From: JANRLL01 sp033762715
GTDB lineage: Bacteria; Pseudomonadota; Alphaproteobacteria; Rickettsiales; SXRF01
Length of the DNA stretch: 64,000 nucleotides
Assembly: GCA_033762715.1 (NCBI GenBank)
Contig: JANRLL010000017.1
Location: forward strand, 62,001 to 126,000
Direction of reading: 5' to 3'
The notes under the pieces are model-generated. The model ran no database searches. It saw only the letters and a list, made by a program, of their open reading frames with translations, and had not been told where the DNA came from. Within the stretch, counting starts at the first letter, position 1. The number at the start of each line of letters is the position of its first letter. Positions 7,607-16,747 of the stretch are shown here, piece by piece. Position numbers and translations under genes: made by a program.

Positions 7607-9438
7607 TCGGCTTTTTGCTGCAGCTCGGATAATTCCAGCCAGCGTGTTTCGGCACGCTCTAGCTCATCTTGCGCGCGCTTGAAGCGCAGCGAGGCTTTGT
7701 CGAACTCCTCGGGATTGCGCGTATAAAGATCCGGATCCGACAAGGCTTCTTTAATCTGTGCGATCTCTTGCTCCAGCTCGGTGATGATAAATGGCAACTT
7801 TTCCAGCTCATGCTTATATTTGAAGGATAGTCTTCCGCTGGGCTTATTCGCTTTTGGCGCCTCAGCGCGGGGCCTGGCATCGCTTGCTTTGCTTACGGCT
7901 TTGGATGTTTTGCTCGCGATATAATCGCTATAGCCGCCAATATGGCAGGTTACGACATTATCACCTTCAAAGGCCATGATCTCGGTGACGGTGCGGTCCA
8001 AGAAATCGCGGTCATGGCTTACGATAATCAACGTGCCATCATAATCGGCAATCAACTCTTGCAGCATATCGAGCGTATCCATATCCAAATCGTTGGTAGG
8101 TTCATCTAGAATCAGCACCGTGCCGGGGTTGGAGAGGATTTTTGCCATCATCAGGCGGCTTTGCTGCCCACCAGAGAGCGTGCTCACGCGGTCGCGCGCC
8201 ATGCGTGGGTCGAATAAAAACTGCTTCAAATAGCCGCACACATGCACCGGTTTTTTATTATCGCCGCTGCCTAGGAATACATAATCGCCGCCACCCGGGC
8301 AGAGCGTGTCCCACAAAGTTTTATTGGGGTTGAGCTCGCTGCGGTTCTGGTCGAAATAGCTGATCTGGATGGTCTTGCCGCGCACGATTCGACCGGCGTC
8401 AGGTTGCAGTTCGCCGGTGAGCAGCTTGATGAAAGTCGATTTGCCGGAGCCGTTACGTCCGATAATGCCGATACGGTCACCACGCAGTACGCGCTGGCTG
8501 AAGCCTTTGAGAATGGGAATGGTCACGCCGTCATGCGAGAAGGATTTGTCGACTTCTTTAAATTCCACCACGATTTTCGAGGCCTGCACGCTGGAAAGCG
8601 GGTCGAGCTCAATGGCTTGCCGGCGCTGGTTATACGCGGCTTTGTCGGAGCGGATTTTATCGCGCAAGCGGTGCAGCTCATTCAGCCGGCGCTGGTTGCG
8701 CTTGCGCCTGCCTGTCACGCCGCCTTGCGTCCAGTCAATCTCAGCGGCGAGCTTTTTTTGCAGATTTTGCAGCTCGCGCGCTTCTTGCTCGACCAGCTGT
8801 TCCATCCAGTCTTCAAATTGCGCGTAGCCATAAGGGCAGGTGCGGATGCGCCCGCGATCGATCCAAAACACCTTGCGCGAAATGGCGGCTAAAAAAGCGC
8901 GGTCATGGCTCACGCAAACCAGTGCGCCGCGATAGCCTGCCAAATATTGCTCCAGCCATTCAATGGCCGCGATATCCAAATGGTTGGTTGGCTCATCGAG
9001 CATCAGCACATCCGGCTCGCGAATCAAGGCACGAGCCAAGGCCGCCCGGCGCAACTGCCCGCCCGACAAGGTTTGCATCAAAGCCGAAGGTGTCAAGTCG
9101 AGCGGCGTCATCATCATATCGGCCATATGCTGGCGCGATTCATCGGCCTCATGGCCTAAACCGGAGAGCACAAATTCACGCACGCTTTGACCAGGATCAA
9201 AATCCACTTGTTGCGCGAGGTAGCCAATCTGCGTGCCAGGCAGCACGAAGCGTCTGCCGCCATCGAGCTCCAACTCGCCCATGATCAAGCGCATCAGCGT
9301 GGTTTTGCCAGCGCCGTTTTTGCCAACCAAACAGATTTTATCGCCTTCGCTTACATGCAGCGTTAGATTGTCAAAGAGGGGCTTGCCGCCAAAAGTGAGC
9401 TCGGCTTGCTCGAGGCTGATGAGTAGTCGTGCCGCCAT
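7597..9438 (-). CDS. uup: ABC-F family ATPase (Uup-like)
   Basis: Soluble protein with two ABC ATPase domains and no membrane domain. ABC-F proteins act on ribosomes or, for Uup, affect transposon excision and ribosome assembly. The first nucleotide site has GKNGAGKTT (~residue 40) and LSGGQLRR; the second has GRNGSGKST (~325) and LSGGQQSR. The linker between domains is highly charged (about 230-290). The C-terminal 80 residues form a charged coiled-coil-like tail, which fits Uup rather than EttA. Starts four bases after the ATPase gene upstream on the same strand, so it is probably co-transcribed. Confidence 0.88.
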   Translation of the reverse strand: MAARLLISLEQAELTFGGKPLFDNLTLHVSEGDKICLVGKNGAGKTTLMRLIMGELELDGGRRFVLPGTQIGYLAQQVDFDPGQSVREFVLSGLGHEADESRQHMADMMMTPLDLTPSALMQTLSGGQLRRAALARALIREPDVLMLDEPTNHLDIAAIEWLEQYLAGYRGALVCVSHDRAFLAAISRKVFWIDRGRIRTCPYGYAQFEDWMEQLVEQEARELQNLQKKLAAEIDWTQGGVTGRRKRNQRRLNELHRLRDKIRSDKAAYNQRRQAIELDPLSSVQASKIVVEFKEVDKSFSHDGVTIPILKGFSQRVLRGDRIGIIGRNGSGKSTFIKLLTGELQPDAGRIVRGKTIQISYFDQNRSELNPNKTLWDTLCPGGGDYVFLGSGDNKKPVHVCGYLKQFLFDPRMARDRVSTLSGGQQSRLMMAKILSNPGTVLILDEPTNDLDMDTLDMLQELIADYDGTLIIVSHDRDFLDRTVTEIMAFEGDNVVTCHIGGYSDYIASKTSKAVSKASDARPRAEAPKANKPSGRLSFKYKHELEKLPFIITELEQEIAQIKEALSDPDLYTRNPEEFDKASLRFKRAQDELERAETRWLELSELQQKADQS

Positions 9439-9441
9439 ATA

Positions 9442-10737
9442 TTAAGCAGGATTTTCTAAGCTGAAGCTGTGCGAATCTTCATCGTAGGAAAAGGTTTCAC
9501 CGTAACGCGCCCAGCTGATGATGGCGCGCAGTGTCTGATCGGCAGCATCTTCTTCCATATGGTCTTCGAGCTCTTCTTTGAAGCGCGCATAAGATGCCTT
9601 ATGGTTGGGCCGGTCATCGAGCACGCGCTTGATGTGCGCGGCCAGCGGCACATAGGTGAGCAGGTGCAGATTGAACATGCGCTTGCGATCATCCATCTCC
9701 ATCTGCGCGAATTTCTGACCGGCATTGCCCAGAATAATATCGCCCTCGGCGAGTTCGGCAAAACGCAGCAGTTGCAGCACCTCAGCGATAGGAAAAATTT
9801 CATCGGCTTCCAGTTGCAGCGTGCTTGCTATTTGCGGTAAATCGGCCTTGCCGTTATAAGGCGGCGCGGCGAGCGATTCCATCATACCGGCGAGCAAGTT
9901 GGTCGATACGCGCGGCAGTTCCATACCGATGCCAGTGCCGGGGAAATATTCGCGTCCGGCGCCCTTGATCGAGCGCTTGGCCGTCATGCGCGTATAGATT
10001 TCATCGACCAGCATGCGAAAGCGCGGGTCCAGGCGGTTGCGCGGATGCGGCAGATCAACTTTGATCTCGGCAGCAATGGTACCTGGGTTGGAGGAGAAAA
10101 TACAAATGCGGTCGCACATCAGCACCGCTTCTTCGATGTTGTGTGTGACCATCAGCACCGATTGAATCGGCAATTTTTTATCAATCCATAAATCCAGAAA
10201 GTCGGTACGCATCGTCTCGGCTGTCAGAACATCGAGCGCGGAAAACGGCTCATCCATCAGCAACAGCGTCGGGTGAATGACCAGTGCGCGCGCAAAACCT
10301 ACGCGCTGGCGCATACCGCCCGAGAGCTCGCGCGGATAGGCGGACTCAAACCCGTCTAGACCAATTAAGTCGATGGCAGCCAGGGCGCGGCGGCGGGTTT
10401 CATCCGGTGCGATACCCAGCGCTTCCAAACCGATTTCCACATTTTGCAATACGGTAAGCCAGGGAAACAGCGCGAAGCTTTGAAACACCATGGCGATGCC
10501 TTGCTTGGGGCCTTTGATGGTGGAGCCCATATAGCTGACTTGGCCGCTGGTCGGTTGCAGCAGGCCGGAAATAATGCGCAGCAAGGTAGATTTGCCTGAA
10601 CCGGAACGACCGAGCAATCCGACGATCTCGCCTTGATGCAGCCTCATATTGACGTCGTCAAGCACACGCAGCTCTTTGCCCGAGCTACGCGGGAAAGACT
10701 GGTGGATGCCTGCTACATTCAATACGTCGGTGCTCAT
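9442..10737 (-). CDS. NitT/TauT-type ABC transporter ATPase with C-terminal AAA-associated domain
   Basis: ATP-binding subunit of an importer of the nitrate/sulfonate/taurine class. Walker A is GRSGSGKST (~residue 46), the signature is LSGGMRQRVGFARAL and Walker B is LLLMDEPFSALD. After the ABC domain (about 260 residues) there are about 170 residues that match the AAA-associated domain found on a subset of these ATPases. Start chosen at the ATG 10737, preceded by AGGA; it overlaps the end of the permease gene by a few bases or fewer, depending on start. No periplasmic binding protein is encoded nearby, so the substrate cannot be inferred. Confidence 0.87.
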   Translation of the reverse strand: MSTDVLNVAGIHQSFPRSSGKELRVLDDVNMRLHQGEIVGLLGRSGSGKSTLLRIISGLLQPTSGQVSYMGSTIKGPKQGIAMVFQSFALFPWLTVLQNVEIGLEALGIAPDETRRRALAAIDLIGLDGFESAYPRELSGGMRQRVGFARALVIHPTLLLMDEPFSALDVLTAETMRTDFLDLWIDKKLPIQSVLMVTHNIEEAVLMCDRICIFSSNPGTIAAEIKVDLPHPRNRLDPRFRMLVDEIYTRMTAKRSIKGAGREYFPGTGIGMELPRVSTNLLAGMMESLAAPPYNGKADLPQIASTLQLEADEIFPIAEVLQLLRFAELAEGDIILGNAGQKFAQMEMDDRKRMFNLHLLTYVPLAAHIKRVLDDRPNHKASYARFKEELEDHMEEDAADQTLRAIISWARYGETFSYDEDSHSFSLENPA

Positions 10738-10745
10738 TTCATTCC

Positions 10746-12476
10746 TCAATCCAAACGTAAGCGCTTTTCTGAGAACAGATAAAGTCTGCGCCAGAATAAT
10801 CGGTTAAACAAGAGGACACAGCCACACATCAGGGTAATGCCTAGCACAATGCGGGGGAAGTCACCGCTGGCGGTTGCTTGAGCGATATAGGCCCCGATTC
10901 CGTCTGCCGTCAAGGTCGTATTGCCCCATTGCACCATTTCCGCCACGATACTGGCATTCCACGAGCCGCCGGAAGCGGTGATCGCACCGGTGATGTAATA
11001 GGGGAAAATGCCAGGCAGCATCACACGGCGCCACCAGAGCCAACCGCTTAGCTGCATGTTATCCGCTACTTCCTGCAAGTCGCGCGGGAAGCTGGACGCG
11101 CCAGCAATGACGTTAAAGAGGATGTACCATTGGGTGCCAAAGACGATCAGCGGCGACAGCCAAATATTGGGATTCAAATCGAAGCGCACGATCATCATCA
11201 CCGCCAGCGGAAACACTAGATTGGCCGGAAAGGCTGCCAAGAATTGCGCCACCGGCTGGATTTTTTCGGCCAGACCAGGCTTCAGCCCAATCCATATGCC
11301 CACCGGCACCCAAAAGAGCGAGGCGAGGAAAATCAGAATCACCACGCGCAGCAGTGTGTAGAAGGTGAGCAAAATCGCATGTAGCGTATCGCTGAGTTGC
11401 AAATATTGTGACAAGTACTTGTAGAGATTCCAGCCGCCAATGAGAGTAGCGCCGATGATCGTTGCTATCCATAGCGCATCGAGCAGGCGTGAGCTGGGGG
11501 TGAGTTTGGGTAGCATAGGCAGCGACAGCGGAATGCGGATACTCAAACTCCAACGCGCCAGGCAACGCAGAGGGCGCATCACCCAATCAATCAGCCGCGA
11601 ACGCTTGATCATAGTCAGCACCCAGGAATGCGACTCCAGGCTGGTTTCGCTGTCATGCACACGGAAACGCTCCGACCAGATAACGAGCGGGCGAAACAAA
11701 ATTTGATCATAGATGAGAATCACCACAAGCATGGCACCAAGCGCCCAACCGATAGAGCCTAAATCATGCTGTGCGATAGCGGTTGCTACGTAAGAGCCCA
11801 CACCAGGCAGCGTGATGGTTTTATCGCCCACCGTGATGGCTTCGGACGCGACCACAAAAAACCAGCCGCCCGACATCGACATCATGGCGTTCCAAATTAA
11901 ACCAGGCATAGCAAAGGGCACCTCCAAGCGCCAGAAGCGTTGCCAACCGGAGAAGTGGTAAGAACGGCTTACCTCATCCAAATCGCGCGGCACCGTGCGC
12001 AAGCTTTGGTATAAGCTGAAGGTCATGTTCCAGGCCATACTGGTGAAGATGGCAAAGACAGCGGCGCATTCTACACCCAAGCTGTTGCCTGGAAACAGGT
12101 TCAGGAAAAAAGCCAAGGTGAAGGAAATAAACCCCAGCACCGGCACCGATTGCAAAATATCGAGCAATGGAATCATCACCAGCTCAGCGCGTTTGCTTTT
12201 GGCTGCAAGCGTGGCATAGGCAAAGGTGAACAGCAGCGAAAACCCCATCGCCGATAACATGCGGATAATAGTTTGCAACGCGTAGCCAGGTAGGGCAGAA
12301 GGTTCAAGCGAGATGGGTTTATTTTCGATGGTTGCAAGCGGCGTTTGCATATCGATGCCGCCTTGCACCAAAAGCGCCAGTACGCTGAAAATCAGCACGA
12401 ACGCGACCACATCCCAGCGGTTTGGAATCACGCGGGTGGCGGTGGCGCTAATCGGTGTGAGGTCTAGGCGTTTCAT
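10746..12476 (-). CDS. Fused double-permease subunit of NitT/TauT-type ABC transporter
   Basis: A single 576-residue membrane protein that carries two binding-protein-dependent permease domains in tandem. The N-terminal half (to ~290) has an EAA-like loop SYHFSGWQRFWRLEVPFAMPG. The C-terminal half has DNMQLSGWLWWRRVMLPGIF. Roughly twelve hydrophobic segments are seen. Normally two separate copies form the channel, so this is a natural fusion. It lies directly upstream of its ATPase gene. The ATG at 12476 is preferred; an in-frame ATG at 12500 would add eight residues within the structured leader. Confidence 0.87.
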   Translation of the reverse strand: MKRLDLTPISATATRVIPNRWDVVAFVLIFSVLALLVQGGIDMQTPLATIENKPISLEPSALPGYALQTIIRMLSAMGFSLLFTFAYATLAAKSKRAELVMIPLLDILQSVPVLGFISFTLAFFLNLFPGNSLGVECAAVFAIFTSMAWNMTFSLYQSLRTVPRDLDEVSRSYHFSGWQRFWRLEVPFAMPGLIWNAMMSMSGGWFFVVASEAITVGDKTITLPGVGSYVATAIAQHDLGSIGWALGAMLVVILIYDQILFRPLVIWSERFRVHDSETSLESHSWVLTMIKRSRLIDWVMRPLRCLARWSLSIRIPLSLPMLPKLTPSSRLLDALWIATIIGATLIGGWNLYKYLSQYLQLSDTLHAILLTFYTLLRVVILIFLASLFWVPVGIWIGLKPGLAEKIQPVAQFLAAFPANLVFPLAVMMIVRFDLNPNIWLSPLIVFGTQWYILFNVIAGASSFPRDLQEVADNMQLSGWLWWRRVMLPGIFPYYITGAITASGGSWNASIVAEMVQWGNTTLTADGIGAYIAQATASGDFPRIVLGITLMCGCVLLFNRLFWRRLYLFSEKRLRLD

Positions 12477-12640
12477 GCCCAATCCATTTCTGCAGTCCAT
12501 TGCGGTGTCATTTTCGTCCTCGAATCCTCATGTATTATGTATACACTCCGGTTCTGCGGGCCAAAATTCCTAGCACTGGCCATGCAGACATGAATTGAGA
12601 AATACTATTGAGCTGGGGCGAACTAAGACCTAAAGGCTTA
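12477..12640 (-). promoter_or_regulatory. Structured leader of the ABC transporter operon
   Basis: The roughly 165 bases between the trmJ stop and the permease start hold no gene. Read on the minus strand they contain a small hairpin (TGTAT/ATACA, loop five bases, at 12531-12545). It is flanked by arms that can pair in part: TCTGCA near 12590 with TGCAGA near 12490, plus an inner AATTTT/AAAAT pairing. A leader peptide of 18 codons (ATG near 12591) ends in the central hairpin. It may be a cis-acting RNA, but it does not match a riboswitch class I can name. Confidence 0.35.
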
Positions 12641-12651
12641 ATTTGTCAATG

Positions 12652-13383
12652 CTATTTGCGGGGTCTGCGGCCTTCCCATAACACGCGAAATACACCGCGC
12701 AGACTGCGCAATTCCTGTTCGCTGAAATGGGTGCGCAGCAAGGCAGTGCGCAGATTTTGCCACATCACGGCCTTTTTATCCGCTACGCGGAAGAAGCCGG
12801 ACTCATCTAAATATTGTTCCAGCTGCGTAAAGAATCCGTCCCAATCGCCTTTGGTGGCCGGTGTGGCGAGTTCAGGCGCTGGCAGCGCTTGGGTTGTTTC
12901 CTGCTGCTTCCACCACTCATAACCCAGTATCACAGCCGATTGCCCGAGATTGAGCGAGAAGTTTTCCGGTGCGGTGGGGATAGTGACAATGGCGTCGCAC
13001 CAGGTGATTTCCTCGTTTTCCAGGCCGGTGCGCTCGGGTCCGAACACCAAGGCGATGCGCTTGCCCTGCGAGCTGGCTTGGTAGGCTTGGCGCATGGCTT
13101 CGCTGGGGTTTAAGGTCGTTTTTTCCATATCGCGCGGGCGGGCGGTAGTGGCAAAGGCCAGCTGCACATCCTGGGTGGCTGCGATGAAATCAGGGAAAAC
13201 CTGCGCTTTTTCAACGATGGGCTTGCCGCCTGAGGCCATTTCCCAGGCTTTGCTGTTGGGCCAACCGTCGCGCGGGGCCACCAGTCTCAGCTCGCTTAGG
13301 CCAAAATTGCTCATAGCGCGGGCTACGGCGCCAATATTCTCGCCCATTTGTGGGCGGACCAAGATCACAACAGGGGTTGGCAT
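12652..13383 (-). CDS. trmJ: TrmJ-like SPOUT RNA 2'-O-methyltransferase
   Basis: Predicted S-adenosylmethionine-dependent 2'-O-ribose methyltransferase. TrmJ modifies position 32 of tRNAs. The 243-residue protein starts with the SpoU motif VVILVRPQMGENIGAVARAM. It has the trefoil-knot motifs FGPERTGLENEEI (~residue 120) and FSLNLGQSAVILGYEWW (~150). The C-terminal extension of about 80 residues is the TrmJ-type helical region. It is upstream of the ABC transporter on the same strand but separated by the leader described above. Confidence 0.9.
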   Translation of the reverse strand: MPTPVVILVRPQMGENIGAVARAMSNFGLSELRLVAPRDGWPNSKAWEMASGGKPIVEKAQVFPDFIAATQDVQLAFATTARPRDMEKTTLNPSEAMRQAYQASSQGKRIALVFGPERTGLENEEITWCDAIVTIPTAPENFSLNLGQSAVILGYEWWKQQETTQALPAPELATPATKGDWDGFFTQLEQYLDESGFFRVADKKAVMWQNLRTALLRTHFSEQELRSLRGVFRVLWEGRRPRK

Positions 13384-13445
13384 GGTTGCAGTTTACATTG
13401 TGTAAAAAAACGTTAATATTTAAGGCTAACCTCGAGCATAGCTAC

Positions 13446-14018
13446 ATGGCAACCGACCAGAAATCAACTGCAATAGAAAAAGCTCCGGCAAAGCGCCCAT
13501 CCGAAGGTGGGTTTTTGCGCGATGCGTTGCGTATTGCGATGGCGCCGGGGGCTGCACTAATTACGGCCTATTATTATATTACCAGCCGCGCCAGCCATAA
13601 TTTTTCCGAACAAGGGCATTTCGATGTGCTCGATAGGGAAATGGCCGACTCGATTCGCGCCACCCCAGCGCAGGAATTGGTCGATAGCATTAAAAGCCTG
13701 AGTAGCGATGGGGAAGGCGGCTATTACATAAATGGTGTAGTCAATAAGCTCCATAACGAATATGCGCATGGCAAAGAGCGTATATTCGCCGAGCATGGGG
13801 TAGAAAGTGTGGTGGATAAATACAATAAGGTGCTAACAGCCGCGCAGCGAAATAAGACGCTGGTATTTTCCAGTATTGCAGCGGCAGTGGCGGGTGCGTT
13901 TGTCTATAGCGCTGCAAAAAGCCACAAAAAAGAACATGAGCATGACGAGCATTGTGAGAATTGTCATGCCGACCGCGTGAAAAACGATGCGCCTGCAGAG
14001 AGCGCCAAGCTACGATAA
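13446..14018 (+). CDS. Hypothetical membrane protein with His/Cys-rich tail
   Basis: No family recognised. The 190-residue product has a basic N-terminus, a weakly hydrophobic segment (about residues 29-45, MAPGAALITAYYYIT), a soluble middle, and a clear membrane segment near 140-158 (VFSSIAAAVAGAFVYSAAK). Directly after it comes the metal-ligand-like run HKKEHEHDEHCENCHAD with five His and two Cys in CxxC spacing. The ATG at 13446 opens the recognisable part; the upstream frame lacks a ribosome-binding site. It converges with cimA, five bases apart. Metal binding is inference from composition only. Confidence 0.72.
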   Translation: MATDQKSTAIEKAPAKRPSEGGFLRDALRIAMAPGAALITAYYYITSRASHNFSEQGHFDVLDREMADSIRATPAQELVDSIKSLSSDGEGGYYINGVVNKLHNEYAHGKERIFAEHGVESVVDKYNKVLTAAQRNKTLVFSSIAAAVAGAFVYSAAKSHKKEHEHDEHCENCHADRVKNDAPAESAKLR

Positions 14019-14023
14019 TTTGC

Positions 14024-15607
14024 TTATTTCTTACCTTGCATCAGCTTGTAGGTAATCGAATCATGCAGCGCGTTAAACGATGCATCGATCACGTTCGCCG
14101 AGATACCAATCGTATGCCAGATGCGGCCTTTGCTATCGCGCGATTCGATCAATACGCGGGTGACGGCCTTGGTGCCGTCCTGCGGCGTTAGGATGCGCAC
14201 TTTATAATCGGTGAGCTGAATATCTTTGAGATGCGGATAATGTTTGAGCAGTGCCTTGCGCAGCGCGGCATCGAGCGCATTCACCGGACCGTTACCCTCG
14301 GCTGCCGTCATCACCTCATCACCGTCGATTGCAACCTTGATGGTCGCCTCCGACACGCTGGTGAGTTTGCCTTTGGCGTTAAAGCGCCGCTCGCCGGTTA
14401 CACGAAAACCCAGCACCTCGAAATATTCCGGCACGGTGCCCAGCGTGCGACGTGCGAGCAGCTCGAAACTGGCCTCGGCACCTTCATAGGCATAGCCTTG
14501 TTTTTCGCGCTGCTTTACTTCCGACACCAACTCGCTCACGCGCTCATCATCGGCCTCAACCTTGATGCCAAATTGCTTCAAGCGGTCGAGCACATTGGAT
14601 TTACCAGCCTTGTCCGATACCAACACCGTGCGGTGATTACCGATCAGGCTTGGGTCGATATGCTCATAAGAGGTGGAGTCTTTGGCCATGGCCGAGACAT
14701 GCAGCCCACCTTTATGCGCAAACGCAGCGCTGCCCACATAGGGTGCATGCTGGTTGCTGGCGCGGTTTAGACGTTCATCGAGGAAATGCGAAATGGCCGT
14801 TAGATGGGTTAGCTTATCTTTGGTAACGCCGGTGGAGTAACCCATTTTCAACATCAAATTCGGAATGATCGAAATCAGATTCGCATTGCCGCAACGCTCG
14901 CCAATACCGTTAAGTGTGCCTTGCACCTGGCGTACACCGGCGCGAACAGCGGCCAGCGAATTAGCCACGGCGCTGTCGGTATCGTTATGGCAGTGAATGC
15001 CCAGCTGCTTGCCAGGAATATATTGCACGACATTATTGACGATCTCTTCAATCTCAAACGGCAGTGATCCGCCATTGGTATCACACAACACGATCCAGCG
15101 CGCGCCATTATCAAAGGCCGATTTCAAGCAGGTGACGGCAAATTCCGGATTAGACTTATAACCGTCGAAAAAATGCTCGGCGTCATAAATCGCTTCACGC
15201 TTATGCTTGACCACATGCTTGATCGATTCACCGATCATGCGAATATTTTCGGCTTCCGATACGCCAAGCGCCGACTTTACTTGCTTGTCCCAGCTTTTTC
15301 CCACCAGGCAAATGTTCGGCGCGCCGCTTTCGAGCAACATGTTCAAACCCGGATCGTTATCAGCCGAACGGCCAGCGCGGCGTGTCATGCCAAAAGCGCT
15401 AAGCGATGCCTTGTGTAATTTGGGAGCGCTGGCAAAGAATTCATCATCATTAGGGTTCGCACCTGGCCAGCCGCCTTCGATATAATCAATACCCAGTTTG
15501 TCGAGCTCGCGCGCAATGGCCTGCTTGTCGGCGACGGTAAAATCCACGCCACGCGCCTGCGCCCCATCGCGAAGGGTAGAATCATATAAATACACGCGGT
15601 CAGACAT
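14024..15607 (-). CDS. cimA: CimA, (R)-citramalate synthase
   Basis: Condenses pyruvate and acetyl-CoA to citramalate, the threonine-independent entry to isoleucine synthesis. The 527-residue length, the N-terminal LYDSTLRDGAQARG catalytic motif, HCHNDTDSAVANSLAA (metal-binding) and GIGERCGNANL are those of the LeuA/CimA family. The spacing and the N-terminus without extension favour the CimA subgroup over isopropylmalate synthase. The C-terminal ~140 residues form the LeuA-type regulatory domain for feedback inhibition. Last gene in the minus-strand run from glyQ; 65 bases separate it from the upstream hypothetical gene. Confidence 0.92.
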   Translation of the reverse strand: MSDRVYLYDSTLRDGAQARGVDFTVADKQAIARELDKLGIDYIEGGWPGANPNDDEFFASAPKLHKASLSAFGMTRRAGRSADNDPGLNMLLESGAPNICLVGKSWDKQVKSALGVSEAENIRMIGESIKHVVKHKREAIYDAEHFFDGYKSNPEFAVTCLKSAFDNGARWIVLCDTNGGSLPFEIEEIVNNVVQYIPGKQLGIHCHNDTDSAVANSLAAVRAGVRQVQGTLNGIGERCGNANLISIIPNLMLKMGYSTGVTKDKLTHLTAISHFLDERLNRASNQHAPYVGSAAFAHKGGLHVSAMAKDSTSYEHIDPSLIGNHRTVLVSDKAGKSNVLDRLKQFGIKVEADDERVSELVSEVKQREKQGYAYEGAEASFELLARRTLGTVPEYFEVLGFRVTGERRFNAKGKLTSVSEATIKVAIDGDEVMTAAEGNGPVNALDAALRKALLKHYPHLKDIQLTDYKVRILTPQDGTKAVTRVLIESRDSKGRIWHTIGISANVIDASFNALHDSITYKLMQGKK

Positions 15608-15672
15608 AGATCATCGATCGTTGGTTAATGGCAGGGACTATAACGCATATTGAAAGGCTTGAAAAGGGCAGA

Positions 15673-16728
15673 CTAACCCTTGCCTTGGGCGACTTGTAAG
15701 CTTTGCATTCCCCGATAATACAGGGTATTTGCCTGTGCTTGTATGCCCAAAGCAAGGGTAAAGCTATCCAGTGCCAATTCGCGCTCAGCAATTTTCCCCT
15801 GCATTTCGTGTATATATTCATCAATGTGTTTTTTAGCTGCCTTGCGTCTGTCTTCGTCTGGCGCTTTAGCTAAAATCTCAGGGATTTTCTTTTCGACCTC
15901 CTGAATCTTGGTAAGAAAGCGCGAATTGCTTTCAATAAACAAATCCGCAACCGCTTTAGGTAAATCATTGGTTGAGGGGACTTTGCCCGATTCAATCAAA
16001 TCGGTCAGCATTGAAGCAATAATATCAATATTAAGTTCAGTGCTGCGCACATTATGCTTTTCTAAAAGCGACTCGGTGGTGCTGTACGAAATTGCTAAAT
16101 AAAAATTTGCGTAAACGTTATCATGGAGTGTTGAAAGTGTTTTTCGAAATAAGCCTTTTTCTTGCGGGGTAAATTCATTGTTTATGAGTTGGCTGATATA
16201 AGTATCATATGTGCTGTTGGCATTGAATGCTTTGTTGAGAGCCGTCTCTATCGCTTTTTTGTCCGTTGCTTGCCTCAGGCGTCCTAATATGCCCCTCGTT
16301 TCATCGGTTAATACAGAATTTTGCTCGATCGCTTCTTGAGCACCATGTGCCAAGGCCGCTTGCGCTATCATAAAATACGCACTCATTTGTGTATCAATAT
16401 CTGCGTCTGTAGGAGAAGATTTTTCAAGTGCTTGATTAAGTGTCTCTAGGGTTTCGCGCACTTTTTGGCGCAAATTATCCCTGACGTCTGGATGTTCTTC
16501 AAAGAACTGCTGTTCTTCAATATCGTACAGCGCCTGTACCCAATAATTATGGCGTTCTCTGGCGATGCTGCCGCCTAGAGTTTGCACTAGTGGCAATAAA
16601 ATATCATCATCTTGCTGTTCACTGGTAGCACCCTGACTGTGAATTTTTTCTTTCATCAGGGCTATAATTTTTTGGCGTGCATGCACAATAGCTGTATCTA
16701 TGTTAACAGGGAGTGCGTCGCTATTCAT
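15673..16728 (-). CDS. Hypothetical helical protein between cysS and cimA
   Basis: No family recognised in the 351-residue product. It appears almost entirely alpha-helical and soluble, without signal peptide, membrane span or cysteine, and with many charged heptad-like stretches (for example VEKKIPEILAKAPDEDRR). The start is supported by an AAGAGG site just before ATG 16728. It is 19 bases downstream of cysS. The base composition is visibly A+T-richer than that of its neighbours, which may mean later acquisition or relaxed selection. The frame is intact and long, so it is very likely a real gene of unknown role. Confidence 0.8.
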   Translation of the reverse strand: MNSDALPVNIDTAIVHARQKIIALMKEKIHSQGATSEQQDDDILLPLVQTLGGSIARERHNYWVQALYDIEEQQFFEEHPDVRDNLRQKVRETLETLNQALEKSSPTDADIDTQMSAYFMIAQAALAHGAQEAIEQNSVLTDETRGILGRLRQATDKKAIETALNKAFNANSTYDTYISQLINNEFTPQEKGLFRKTLSTLHDNVYANFYLAISYSTTESLLEKHNVRSTELNIDIIASMLTDLIESGKVPSTNDLPKAVADLFIESNSRFLTKIQEVEKKIPEILAKAPDEDRRKAAKKHIDEYIHEMQGKIAERELALDSFTLALGIQAQANTLYYRGMQSLQVAQGKG

Positions 16729-16747
16729 TAAACCTCTTAAAAAACGC

